From: Marinobacter salexigens
Lineage (GTDB): Bacteria; Pseudomonadota; Gammaproteobacteria; Pseudomonadales; Oleiphilaceae
Assembly (NCBI RefSeq): GCF_018860765.1
Contig: NZ_JAHKPV010000015.1
Span: forward strand, 76,952-140,951
DNA length: 64,000 bases
Direction of reading: 5' to 3'
Part shown: positions 8,023-17,729 of the stretch, piece by piece
Layout of the letters: every line of letters starts with the position of its first letter
Numbering within the stretch: position 1 is the first letter of the stretch
The notes under the pieces: generated by a model
Database searches by the model: none
What the model saw: only the letters and a program-made list of their open reading frames with translations
Told to the model about the DNA's origin: nothing
Made by a program: the position numbers and the translations under genes

Positions 8023-10197
8023 TTAGCCTGTTTCCTGAGGGTCCACATCAATCATCCATTTTGCGCCTTTGGGAATTCTTTGTTGCTCGAGAGTTTGGCA
8101 AATTCTGCTCAATAAACTGTTGAGATGCTTCCGCCTATCTGTGTTCAGTATAAGTTGCGCTCGGTGCCTGTCGGCTCGTCGTGCGATGAGCGCAGGCAGA
8201 GGCCCCCATACTTCAATACCGGGTGCATTTGCGAGGCGCTTTATGCTATCCAGTATTTGTAGGCTTTGCTCCATGGTATCCGCTTCTGCCCGGAAGATTG
8301 CCATAGCGCGAAAGGGTGGAAACAGACCCGCTTCGCGTTCGGCCAGAAGCTGGTCAGCCATGCTGAGATAGCGGCCATGGCAGAGCGCCTTGAGGAGAGG
8401 GTGGTCGCTATGGCAGGTTTGTACAAGCACCTTTCCAGTCTTCGTTCCGCGCCCAGCTCGACCGCTTACCTGTAGCAGCGTTTGTATCAGTTGCTCTGGT
8501 GCCCGGAAATCTACGCTGAAAAGCCCGCCATCCGCATTGATTACAACCACTAGAGTTACATTCGGAAAGTCGTGCCCTTTAGCGAGCATCTGGGTGCCGA
8601 CGAGGATGCAAGGCTCTCCGGTATTCACCTGTTGCAGGATAGTTTGAATGCTGCCCTTTCGTTGGGTGCTGTCACGATCAACTCGAACGATAGGAGTGGT
8701 GGGGAAGTTGGCTGCAAGGATATCTTCAGTTTGCTCTGTGCCTTGGCCGACGGGCTTGAACGCCTGGCTTTTGCACTTCGGACAAGTCTCCGTTGCTGCT
8801 GTTTGATAGTCGCAGTGGTGGCAGCGCATTGCTCTGTCGCGGCGATGGTAGGTGAGCCGTGTATCACAGCGCGGGCACTCAACCATGTGGCCGCAGTCGA
8901 AACACATCATCACTGGAGCGAAGCCGCGGCGATTGACGAACACCAGTGCTTGGTTGCCTTTGTCTAAAGTTTGTTGGAGTGCCTGCAGGGCAGGGCGGGA
9001 GAGTCCGCCCTCCAAGGGGCGGCTACGTATATCCAGCAAGCTGATTGATGGAGGTAGCGCTGCGCCTGCGCGTTCTTCGAGACGGATAAGCCGGTATTTG
9101 CCATTCAAGGCGTTATGGTAGGATTCCAGCGAGGGTGTGGCGGAGCCAAGAATGATCGGGCATTGGTTTAAGTGGGCCCGATAAACTGCAACATCCCTAC
9201 CAGAGTATCGAAAACCCTCACCTTGTTTGTATGAGCTATCGTGTTCTTCGTCGACGATTAGTGTTTTTAATGCCTTGAACGGGAGCAGAACGGCTGATCG
9301 GGTGCCGATGAGTATAATGGGTTCGCCGTTGCGAACTTTAAGCCACACGTTCAGGCGTTCGCTGTCGTTGAGGGCGGAGTGCCACACCAGAATGCGTTCG
9401 CCAAAATAGCGTTTGAAGCGGGCAACGGTTTGCGGAGTTAGATTGATTTCGGGAACCAATACCAGTGCTTGGCCATCTGCGGTTAGGTTCTTTTTAAGAT
9501 AGTGCAGGTAAATCTCGGTTTTGCCGCTACCGGTAATTCCATATAAGAGGGAGGCGTTGAAGCCGTCATCTGGCGATGGAAGTTGGCAGGCGGCTTCCGT
9601 TTGTGCCGGAGATAACGTTGGTGCCGTAACCTCTGCTCTATAGAGCTGACTTTGGGAACTTATACCTGGGGTTGTTGCAGGCTTAAGCAGGTCTTTATCG
9701 TGCAAAGCCTTTAACTGTGCGCGGGTGAAGCCAGCTTTGACGATCTCGCTGCCTTTTATTCCCTGATCATACTGGCTAACCCAGTCCCACAGTTTTTTTT
9801 GCTTGTGAGCGGTTGCGGGCAGTATCGCGCCGTTGCCGCAGGCTTGCCACCAATCCTCACTTTTCTCGAGAGCTGGCCTGCCCCGACGTAGCGCGGGTGG
9901 CAGTGCTGTGAACAAACATTCTCCGAGCGGGTGTTGGTAATAGTCGCTCGCCCAGCTCAGGAGTTGGAAGGTTTCGCTCGGCAGGGCCGACCATTTTTCC
10001 AAAACGCTTTGCACGGGTTTGAGACTAATTCCTTCTGGTGGTGCAACCTCTGTTTCCACCACCAAACCCACGGCCTGCTGGCGCCCAAAAGGAATTTTTA
10101 CACGCTGTCCGGGTGTCAGAGTGACGCCCTCTGGCACAATATAGTCAAAGAGCCTTCTTAGTGGCCGATTCAGCGCAATGCGGGCGGTTGATGGCAC
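8023..10197 (-). CDS. priA: primosomal replication restart helicase PriA
   Basis: PriA is a 3'-to-5' DNA helicase that recognises stalled forks and loads the replisome away from oriC. The 724-residue protein has an N-terminal DNA-binding region, then helicase motif I (GITGSGKTE) and a DEEH motif II (VDEEHD). A zinc-binding insert of eight cysteines (CFDCGHMVECPRC ... CHHC ... CPKC) and the C-terminal helicase lobe follow. The start codon is GTG at 10197, with an AAAGGA ribosome site seven to eight bases upstream; no better start lies nearby. It is divergent from rpmE, the same arrangement as in Pseudomonas. Confidence 0.98.
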   Translation of the reverse strand: MPSTARIALNRPLRRLFDYIVPEGVTLTPGQRVKIPFGRQQAVGLVVETEVAPPEGISLKPVQSVLEKWSALPSETFQLLSWASDYYQHPLGECLFTALPPALRRGRPALEKSEDWWQACGNGAILPATAHKQKKLWDWVSQYDQGIKGSEIVKAGFTRAQLKALHDKDLLKPATTPGISSQSQLYRAEVTAPTLSPAQTEAACQLPSPDDGFNASLLYGITGSGKTEIYLHYLKKNLTADGQALVLVPEINLTPQTVARFKRYFGERILVWHSALNDSERLNVWLKVRNGEPIILIGTRSAVLLPFKALKTLIVDEEHDSSYKQGEGFRYSGRDVAVYRAHLNQCPIILGSATPSLESYHNALNGKYRLIRLEERAGAALPPSISLLDIRSRPLEGGLSRPALQALQQTLDKGNQALVFVNRRGFAPVMMCFDCGHMVECPRCDTRLTYHRRDRAMRCHHCDYQTAATETCPKCKSQAFKPVGQGTEQTEDILAANFPTTPIVRVDRDSTQRKGSIQTILQQVNTGEPCILVGTQMLAKGHDFPNVTLVVVINADGGLFSVDFRAPEQLIQTLLQVSGRAGRGTKTGKVLVQTCHSDHPLLKALCHGRYLSMADQLLAEREAGLFPPFRAMAIFRAEADTMEQSLQILDSIKRLANAPGIEVWGPLPALIARRADRHRAQLILNTDRRKHLNSLLSRICQTLEQQRIPKGAKWMIDVDPQETG

Positions 10198-10253
10198 CGG
10201 GTCGTCCTTTAATGGTTTATGCGTATTGGGCAGGATTCATGCACCTGCAAAGC

Positions 10254-10282
10254 TTGCCTGCCAAGATAATTGCAAGTAAGAT
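10254..10282 (+). promoter_or_regulatory. possible sigma-70 promoter of rpmE
   Basis: TTGCCT (10254-10259), a 17-base spacer and TAAGAT (10277-10282) match the consensus at 4 of 6 positions each. This would leave a leader of about 125 bases before rpmE. It is the best candidate in the priA-rpmE gap, but not a strong one. Confidence 0.35.
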
Positions 10283-10413
10283 TCGCGGTCTGTTTGCGGC
10301 AGGGCATGGATTGTGCCCCGTCTTCTCCATTGATTCAAACATGCGGTGCCTGACGCCAGAGCTTAAATAAGAGCCCCGTGATCAGGTAGCGGCATGACCC
10401 ACAGAGGTTCGCC

Positions 10414-10638
10414 ATGAAAGAAGGTATTCACCCTAAGTACGAAGAAATCACCGCAACCTGCTCCTGCGGTAATGTGATCAAAACCCGTTCTACTATCGGC
10501 CATGATCTGCAGCTAGATGTTTGCTCCCAGTGTCACCCGTTTTACACGGGCAAGCAAAAAGTCATGGATACCGGTGGTCGTATCGATAAGTTCCAGAAGC
10601 GGTTTGGCGGTCGTATTGCTGGTGGCAAGAAAGACTAA
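10414..10638 (+). CDS. rpmE: 50S ribosomal protein L31, zinc-binding type
   Basis: This is a 74-residue L31 of the large ribosomal subunit. Zinc ligands are visible as C16-x-C18 and C37-x2-C40 (CSC ... [10 protein letters not shown]). It is therefore the C-plus (zinc-containing) paralogue rather than the zinc-free YkgM/RpmE2 form that many bacteria make under zinc starvation. The ATG follows an AGAGG site. A strong terminator begins 16 bases after the stop codon, so the gene is monocistronic. Confidence 0.97.
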   Translation: MKEGIHPKYEEITATCSCGNVIKTRSTIGHDLQLDVCSQCHPFYTGKQKVMDTGGRIDKFQKRFGGRIAGGKKD

Positions 10639-10654
10639 TCTTGCTGCAAAGTTG

Positions 10655-10680
10655 AAAAAAGCGCCTGAAGGCGCTTTTTT
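10655..10680 (+). terminator. rho-independent terminator of rpmE
   Basis: The stem AAAAAAGCGCC (10655-10665) pairs with 10670-10680 around a TGAA tetraloop and ends in six T residues. This is a textbook intrinsic terminator. Confidence 0.93.
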
Positions 10681-10765
10681 CGTTTGTGCTGGTGAAAAAT
10701 AAGCCCTTAATTTTGATTATACGCAATTCGCCGTATTGACTGATCACAGTTTGTTCGAATCGCCC

Positions 10766-10794
10766 TTGTCGTTTGAGGTCGAGCGCGCCATAAT
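10766..10794 (+). promoter_or_regulatory. predicted sigma-70 promoter of the malic enzyme gene
   Basis: TTGTCG (10766-10771), a 17-base spacer and CATAAT (10789-10794) give a good sigma-70 match. The resulting leader of about 70 bases holds a hairpin at 10803-10831: arms CCTTCAG and CTGAAGG enclose an inner GGCA/TGCC stem. It ends 37 bases before the ATG and has no T-run. Confidence 0.55.
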
Positions 10795-10868
10795 GTCGCG
10801 CTCCTTCAGGCAGGCATTTGCCGTCTGAAGGCTTATTACCTTTAAACGTGACAAACGGAACAGTGGCA

Positions 10869-12134
10869 ATGTCTCAAGATCTGAAAGAAGCAGCCCTTGA
10901 ATATCACGCCAAGCCGCGGCCTGGAAAGATTAGTGTAGAAATCTCCAAGCCGACTGCGACCGCCCGCGACCTCGCTTTGGCATACAGCCCGGGTGTTGCC
11001 GAGCCGGTTCGTGAGATCGCGAAGGACCCGGAGAACGCATACAAGTACACTGCCAAGGGCAACCTTGTGGCGGTTATCTCCGACGGTACTGCGATCCTTG
11101 GTCTGGGTAATCTAGGTCCGCTGGCAAGCAAGCCGGTAATGGAAGGCAAGGGCGTGCTGTTCAAGCGCTTTGCTGGGATTGACGTGTTTGATATCGAGGT
11201 CAATTCCGAAAGCCCGCAGGCGTTCATTGAAACTGTTGAGCGCATAGCTGACACCTTTGGCGGTATCAACCTTGAAGATATCAAGGCGCCTGAGTGTTTC
11301 GAAATCGAGCGCGCGCTGATTGAAAAGTGCAATGTGCCGATTTTCCACGATGACCAGCACGGCACAGCGATTGTTACAGCCGCTGGGATGATCAATGCGC
11401 TTGAGCTTCAGAACAAAAAGATTGAAGACGCGAAAGTGGTTTGTCTCGGAGCGGGGGCTGCTGCAATCGCATGTATGAAATTGTTGATCAGTTGCGGCAT
11501 CAGCTCTGAAAACATCTTCATGCTTGACCGTAAGGGTGTGATCCACTCTGGTCGCGATGATCTTAATCAGTACAAGGCGATGTTTGCCAATGATACTGAC
11601 AAGCGCACTTTGGACGAAGCAATTGATGGCGCTGATGTATTCCTCGGTCTGTCTGGTCCGGATCTGCTGAGCGCTGATCAGCTAAAGAAGATGGCACCAA
11701 ACCCGGTTGTGTTTGCATGCTCCAACCCGGATCCGGAAATTGACCCAGCTGTTGCGCATTCGGTTCGCGATGATTTGATCATGGCTACTGGCCGCTCAGA
11801 CTATCCGAATCAGGTTAACAACGTGCTTGGCTTTCCGTTCATCTTCCGTGGTGCGCTCGACGTTCGCGCGACTTGCATTAACGAAGAGATGAAAGTGGCC
11901 GCAGTAAATGCAATTCGCGAGTTGGCTAAAGAGCCTGTGCCTCAGGAAATCTGTGAAGCTTACGGTGCCGACAGCTTTGAGTTTGGTAAAGAGTACATTA
12001 TTCCCAAGCCCATGGATGTTCGTTTGCTGGAAGTTGTTCCGGCGGCTGTTGCCCGTGCTGCAGTGGATTCTGGTGTTGCGAGTAAAGGCTACCCAGGGCA
12101 CTACCCGTTGAAGAGCATGGATGACATCATCTAA
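10869..12134 (+). CDS. maeB: malic enzyme (short form, no phosphotransacetylase domain)
   Basis: Malic enzyme oxidatively decarboxylates malate to pyruvate and reduces NAD(P), linking the TCA cycle to gluconeogenesis and NADPH supply. The 421-residue protein carries LAYSPGVAEPV (residues 38-48), the metal-site segment FHDDQHGTAI and a Rossmann loop (GAGAAAIACM). It stops after the malic enzyme core, so it lacks the C-terminal phosphotransacetylase-like domain of E. coli MaeB. The reading frame is open back to a TTG at 10818, but that codon lies inside a leader hairpin. The ATG at 10869 gives the family's usual N-terminus. NADP versus NAD use cannot be read safely. A bidirectional terminator follows. 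Confidence 0.95.
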   Translation: MSQDLKEAALEYHAKPRPGKISVEISKPTATARDLALAYSPGVAEPVREIAKDPENAYKYTAKGNLVAVISDGTAILGLGNLGPLASKPVMEGKGVLFKRFAGIDVFDIEVNSESPQAFIETVERIADTFGGINLEDIKAPECFEIERALIEKCNVPIFHDDQHGTAIVTAAGMINALELQNKKIEDAKVVCLGAGAAAIACMKLLISCGISSENIFMLDRKGVIHSGRDDLNQYKAMFANDTDKRTLDEAIDGADVFLGLSGPDLLSADQLKKMAPNPVVFACSNPDPEIDPAVAHSVRDDLIMATGRSDYPNQVNNVLGFPFIFRGALDVRATCINEEMKVAAVNAIRELAKEPVPQEICEAYGADSFEFGKEYIIPKPMDVRLLEVVPAAVARAAVDSGVASKGYPGHYPLKSMDDII

Positions 12135-12155
12135 CTGATGGCGTTATGAGTTCAC

Positions 12156-12187
12156 AAAAAAACCGGCGGTGATCCCGCCGGTTTTTT
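12156..12187. terminator. bidirectional terminator between malic enzyme and mrcA
   Basis: The stem CCGGCGG/CCGCCGG is flanked by an A-run (12156-12162) and a T-run (12182-12187). It can therefore end transcripts from both convergent genes. Confidence 0.93.
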
Positions 12188-12202
12188 GTTTTTGTTTGGT
12201 GG

Positions 12203-14734
12203 TCAGAAGATTTGGCGTGAGAGGTCATCTCCGTTACCGTGAGTGCCGTTTGACCTCTCATCCTCTTCTGCCAAAGGTGCGGGTGCATCTTCCTCTTTGA
12301 ATATCTCGAAACTGCCGTCCTCACCGGGCCTCGCACGCCTTCCGGTTTCCGGGTTGATTCGAATATTAACGATACCGTTCGGGCGTGGCATGAAAGCAGA
12401 TGGCGCACCCTCTAGAGCTACTTTCATATAGTCTATCCAGATAGGTAGTGCTGTGCTTGCGCCGAACTCTCTACGGCCCAGTGGGGCTGGTTGATCAAAA
12501 CCTACCCATGCCGTCGTCGCAATGTTGTGGTTGAATCCGGCAAACCAGGTGTCTCTCTGCTCGTTCGTTGTGCCTGTCTTGCCTGCGATATCATCCCGCC
12601 CCAGTGCCAGAGCGCGGCGGCCGGTGCCCCGTTTCACAACGTCCCTAAGCATTGAATGCAGGATATAAACCGAACGCTCGTCCGCCAGGCGCCGCATAAT
12701 CCGTGTTTTAGGTGTGTTCTCTGCTGTTAGTGCGGGTGTGTCATCGTCTGGAATTGCATCTTCGTTGGCGGTTTTGGGCTCGGTCTCAGTTTCGTTGGTA
12801 TCGCAGTTGCGATCACAAAGAACAATATTTGGAGCCCGATATATTTCCTTGCCATTTACATCTGCAATGCTCTCGATCAAATAGGGTTCTACATCGTATC
12901 CGCCATTTGCAATGACAGCCAGCCCTCTCGCCAGCTCCATGGGTGAGAGTTGTCCGCTGCCCAGAGACAGGGAAAGATCTTTGGGCATATTCTCTGTTGG
13001 AACCTTGAGTTGTTTAAGGTAGTTCAGAGTGTTGGAGATGCCGAGATCCCTCAAGAGTCGGATGGAAACAAGGTTGCGTGAGCGATACAGAGCCTCGCGA
13101 AGCGGCGTAGGGCCGTAAAATTGGCCCGAGGAATTTTGTGGGCGCCAGGCGGTTTCGAGCTCTGAATCGTCAAAAACGATCGGGGCGTCGTTGTAGATGG
13201 TTGCCGGTGTCATGCCGCTTTCCAGTGCGGTCAAATACAGAAACGGCTTAAAGGTAGAGCCGGGTTGCCGTTTGGCTTGTATGGCTCGGTTGTATTTGCT
13301 CTGGCCAAAGCTGTAACCGCCAGCAAGAGCTTGAATGGCACCGGTTTTTGCTTCTAGAGAAATCAGTGCGCCCTCGGCTTTGGGGGCTTGCATGAGAGAC
13401 ACTTTCACCGGTTGGTCAATGTCGTTCGCTGGTGGGGTCTCTGAAGCTTCGCCGTCCTCGGCCAAGGTTGGGGTTTTTGGCAGTTGTTCGACCTGAACGT
13501 AAACAATATCGCCAATGTTGACAACGTCTGAAGGTTTTTCAGGTTTCGGGCCTGTCCAATTTTCCGTTTTATAAGGCTGTGCCCACTGCATTGATTCAAA
13601 TGGCATTACGGCCGCTCCAAAGCGGCGGACATAGGCGCGCGCTTCGTTATCCTTATCATTCACTGCCGTAATAACGGCAGGCATCAAGGACTCTATTCGT
13701 GGATAGTTCAGCATTACGCCTGACAGATCTCCATCAGCCAGGGTTGCGTTGTCAATTTTGCCTATAGCTCCTCTGAAGCCATGTCTACGATCGTAGGCTT
13801 CCAAGCCGGCTCTAAGGGCGTCAGTTGCTGTTTGCTGCTGTTTGCTGTCTACCGTCAGGATAACGGTGTAGCCATCGGTGTAAGCTTCTTCTCCGAAGCG
13901 TCTGACCATTTCTGCTCTGGCCATTTCCGCAACGTAGTCCGCATCTACCTCCGCTTCCGTGGCATTGTATGTGGCGGTAAGTGGTGCTTGAATGGCAAGG
14001 TCATAGGCGTCCGGAGTAATGTACTGGAGCTCCTTCATTCGGCCCAGAATCCAGTCCCTGCGCTGCATTGCACGCTGAGGGTTGGCGAGAGGGTTGTAGG
14101 CAGATGGAGCTTTGGGTAGGCCTGCCAGCATGGCCATTTGGGCGAGGGAGAGTTCGTTAACCGGTTTGTTGTAATAAACCCGAGCTGCAGCAGCAATGCC
14201 GTAAGCCCGATTGCCTAAATAGATCTTGTTTAGGTACAGCTCAAGAATTCGGTTTTTCTCTAGTTCACGCTCTATCTGAACTGCAAGAAGTATCTCGTTG
14301 AACTTGCGAATAAAGGTCCGATCACGTGACAAAAAGTAATTTTTTGCAACTTGCATTGTGATGGTGCTGCCGCCAGATTGGATCGAACCGGTAGAGACCA
14401 GTTCGATTGCAGCCCGCACCAGGCCTTTGATGTCGACTCCGAAGTGCTCGTAAAATCGCGAGTCTTCCGCCGCCAAAAAGGCTTGTAACTGAACTGTTGG
14501 GATCTGTTCGATTGTGATCGGTGCCCTTCTCTTTTCACCGAATTCTGCTATTAATCTGTTGTCTTTGCTGTACACCCGCAGCGGCGTCTGGAGTTTTATC
14601 TCCAAAAGTTGCTCGACTGGGGGGAGGCCAGGGCGAAGGTAAAGATAGAAGCCTGAGCCTAGGATAACGGCGACACTCATTCCGGTGAGAAATAACCAGG
14701 CAAAAAGGCGAGATGTACGCAACAAATGGGACAT
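12203..14734 (-). CDS. mrcA: penicillin-binding protein 1A, bifunctional peptidoglycan synthase
   Basis: This is a class A PBP that polymerises lipid II and crosslinks peptide stems in the periplasm. After a short cytoplasmic N-terminus and one membrane span (about residues 10-33) comes a GT51 glycosyltransferase domain, with E90 in the EDSRFYEH motif. An OB-like insert follows. The transpeptidase domain has S493 in STFK, an SRN triad motif and K719 in KTGT. The C-terminus is acidic. I start it at the ATG at 14734 (843 residues); a TTG four codons upstream is possible, and neither has a clear ribosome site. It is divergent from pilM, as in Pseudomonas (ponA). Confidence 0.96.
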   Translation of the reverse strand: MSHLLRTSRLFAWLFLTGMSVAVILGSGFYLYLRPGLPPVEQLLEIKLQTPLRVYSKDNRLIAEFGEKRRAPITIEQIPTVQLQAFLAAEDSRFYEHFGVDIKGLVRAAIELVSTGSIQSGGSTITMQVAKNYFLSRDRTFIRKFNEILLAVQIERELEKNRILELYLNKIYLGNRAYGIAAAARVYYNKPVNELSLAQMAMLAGLPKAPSAYNPLANPQRAMQRRDWILGRMKELQYITPDAYDLAIQAPLTATYNATEAEVDADYVAEMARAEMVRRFGEEAYTDGYTVILTVDSKQQQTATDALRAGLEAYDRRHGFRGAIGKIDNATLADGDLSGVMLNYPRIESLMPAVITAVNDKDNEARAYVRRFGAAVMPFESMQWAQPYKTENWTGPKPEKPSDVVNIGDIVYVQVEQLPKTPTLAEDGEASETPPANDIDQPVKVSLMQAPKAEGALISLEAKTGAIQALAGGYSFGQSKYNRAIQAKRQPGSTFKPFLYLTALESGMTPATIYNDAPIVFDDSELETAWRPQNSSGQFYGPTPLREALYRSRNLVSIRLLRDLGISNTLNYLKQLKVPTENMPKDLSLSLGSGQLSPMELARGLAVIANGGYDVEPYLIESIADVNGKEIYRAPNIVLCDRNCDTNETETEPKTANEDAIPDDDTPALTAENTPKTRIMRRLADERSVYILHSMLRDVVKRGTGRRALALGRDDIAGKTGTTNEQRDTWFAGFNHNIATTAWVGFDQPAPLGRREFGASTALPIWIDYMKVALEGAPSAFMPRPNGIVNIRINPETGRRARPGEDGSFEIFKEEDAPAPLAEEDERSNGTHGNGDDLSRQIF

Positions 14735-14919
14735 TTTTTCTGACAACTGTTGGATATAGGTCTATCATTTGAGAAATTGCTTTAGGAAGGATGAGTCGCT
14801 TCACCGTTGCAATTGTTCCCAACTGAATGAGAGCAAGCATTGTAAACGGAATAATGAAGAAATTCTCTTAAATAAAAAACACATAACACATGTAACCGGG
14901 TGCATCTAACCAGGTATAG

Positions 14920-15992
<1,073 letters not shown>

Positions 15993-15993
<1 letters not shown>

Positions 15994-16559
15994 TGGCAAG
16001 AATTAACCTCAGGCCTTGGCGCGAAGAGCTCCGGGCAGAGAAGCAAAAGCAGTTTGTTGTAATGGTGGTGGGGACCGCTATTATCGCCGCCGGTCTCACA
16101 TTTTTGTGGAGTTCGGATCTTGATAACAGTATTGCGTACCAGCAGTCTCGGAATGCCTATATCGAATCCGCTACCAAGAAGCTAGATGAGCAGATTCGCG
16201 AGATTGATAGCCTCAAGCGCAAGCGTGACGAGTTGCTGGCCCGCATGAAAGTTATTCAGGATTTGCAGGGTAAGCGTCCGGTTATCGTCCGTGCCTTTGA
16301 TGAATTGGTTCGTACCTTGCCTGATGGCCTCTATTACACGGATTTGAAGAGATCGGGAGATCAGGTGAGCATTGCGGGTATGGCTGAATCCAATAGTCGC
16401 GTTTCAACTCTAATGCGTCAGTTTGATGAGTCCGATTGGTTCACAAGCCCAAACCTGTCTAACGTGTCTTCAGCGGATGGCCAACGCGCGGGCTACAGCG
16501 AGTTCACAATGACTGTGAAGCAACAAACACCTGAGCCTGAAGGGGAGGAGAAACAATGA
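15993..16559 (+). CDS. pilN: type IV pilus assembly protein PilN
   Basis: PilN is a bitopic inner-membrane protein of the alignment complex. The 188 residues start with the short cytoplasmic motif INLRPWR (residues 4-10), the conserved PilM-binding peptide. A membrane span at about residues 21-39 and a periplasmic coiled-coil plus ferredoxin-like domain, which pairs with PilO, come next. It overlaps pilM by one base and pilO by four bases (ATGA), so the genes are translationally coupled. Confidence 0.96.
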
Positions 16560-17167
16560 GCCTCTCGGATTCCCTAAAAAGTCTTAATGATTTTGATATC
16601 AATGATCTTGATATCAATAACGCTGGCATTTGGCCTGCACCGATCAAGGCGATTGTTGTTCTGATTGTTTTTGGCCTGATAATGGGTGGTGGGTACTGGT
16701 TCTTTATCAAGGACCAATACGTCCAGCTCGATAGGGTTGAAAAAACGGAGCAGGATTTACGCAAAAAGTATGAAGAGAAAGCTTACCAGGTAGCCAATCT
16801 GGAGGTCTTCAAAACGCAAATGGTTGAAATGGAAGAAACCTTTGGAGCGCTTGTGCGGCAGTTGCCAAGTGAAACTGAAGTGCCTGGCCTTCTGGAGGAT
16901 ATTACTAATACCGCTTTAGGTAGTGGCCTTGCTCTTCAGGAAGTAAAGCTTCAGCCGGAGCAGAAACGCGACTTTTATTCCGAGTTGCCGATCAATATCC
17001 GAGTTACAGGTTCATACCATGAGCTCGCATCGTTTGTTAGCAGTGTAGCGAGCTTGCCGAGGATTGTGACCTTGCATGACTTAACTATTAAACCAACTGG
17101 CGGAGACAATGAGCGACTTGATATGCAAGTTGTCGCTCGTACCTACCGCTACCGGGCTGGAGAATGA
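16556..17167 (+). CDS. pilO: type IV pilus assembly protein PilO
   Basis: PilO is the partner of PilN in the inner-membrane alignment complex. The 203-residue protein has a cytoplasmic N-terminus containing a short DIND/DINN repetition, a membrane span at about residues 32-50, a coiled coil, and a periplasmic ferredoxin-like domain. It overlaps pilN upstream and pilP downstream by four bases each. Confidence 0.96.
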   Translation: MSLSDSLKSLNDFDINDLDINNAGIWPAPIKAIVVLIVFGLIMGGGYWFFIKDQYVQLDRVEKTEQDLRKKYEEKAYQVANLEVFKTQMVEMEETFGALVRQLPSETEVPGLLEDITNTALGSGLALQEVKLQPEQKRDFYSELPINIRVTGSYHELASFVSSVASLPRIVTLHDLTIKPTGGDNERLDMQVVARTYRYRAGE

Positions 17168-17718
17168 GCATGGCAGCAAAGCATGCGGGAAAAGCCTGGC
17201 TGGGTGTGTGTCTGGTATCACTGTTGACAGCCTGCTCTCAGGGCAGCGGTTTTTCCGATCTGGACAAGTTTATGGCGGACACCCGAGCCAAGCCTCGGGG
17301 ACACGTAGAACCACTGCCGGAGTTCAGTGCGTACGAGGCGTTTAGTTACTCTGCGGCTGATAGGCGGGCTCCGTTTGAACCGCCGATGGACGTTCAGCTT
17401 ACGATGATTGATGAAAAACCAATCAGCGACATTGAGCCCAACCTAGATCGGCCTAAAGAAGTGCTCGAAAACTTTGATCTCAAGGATCTGGGCATGGTGG
17501 GTACGCTTCAGGGCGAAAAAGGCAACCTGTTTGCACTGATTCGGGATAACGCGGGTGGCATACACAGGGTCCGTACCGGGAATTTCATGGGGCAGAACTA
17601 CGGCCGTATTATAGGCGTCAGTGAAACCCGTATAGAACTTATCGAAATCGTTCCCAATGGCCGGGGTGGCTGGGTAGAGCGTCCTCGCTCTCTGACACTG
17701 GACGAAGAAGCAGGTTAA
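17164..17718 (+). CDS. pilP: type IV pilus lipoprotein PilP
   Basis: PilP is an inner-membrane lipoprotein that links the PilN-PilO pair to the PilQ secretin. The signal peptide ends in the lipobox LTAC (about residue 24). A flexible linker follows, and then a beta-sandwich domain from about residue 100 containing GTLQGEKGNLFALIRD, which is the PilQ-contacting HR-like region. The length is 184 residues. It overlaps pilO by four bases and is followed 11 bases later by pilQ. Confidence 0.95.
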   Translation: MSMAAKHAGKAWLGVCLVSLLTACSQGSGFSDLDKFMADTRAKPRGHVEPLPEFSAYEAFSYSAADRRAPFEPPMDVQLTMIDEKPISDIEPNLDRPKEVLENFDLKDLGMVGTLQGEKGNLFALIRDNAGGIHRVRTGNFMGQNYGRIIGVSETRIELIEIVPNGRGGWVERPRSLTLDEEAG

Positions 17719-17729
17719 GGAGCGATCGG

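Noticed and set aside
16588..16620. A short tandem repeat (gatatcaatgatcttgatat-like) at the start of pilO
   Set aside because: It simply encodes the DIND/DINN stretch; two imperfect copies are not evidence of a regulatory repeat.
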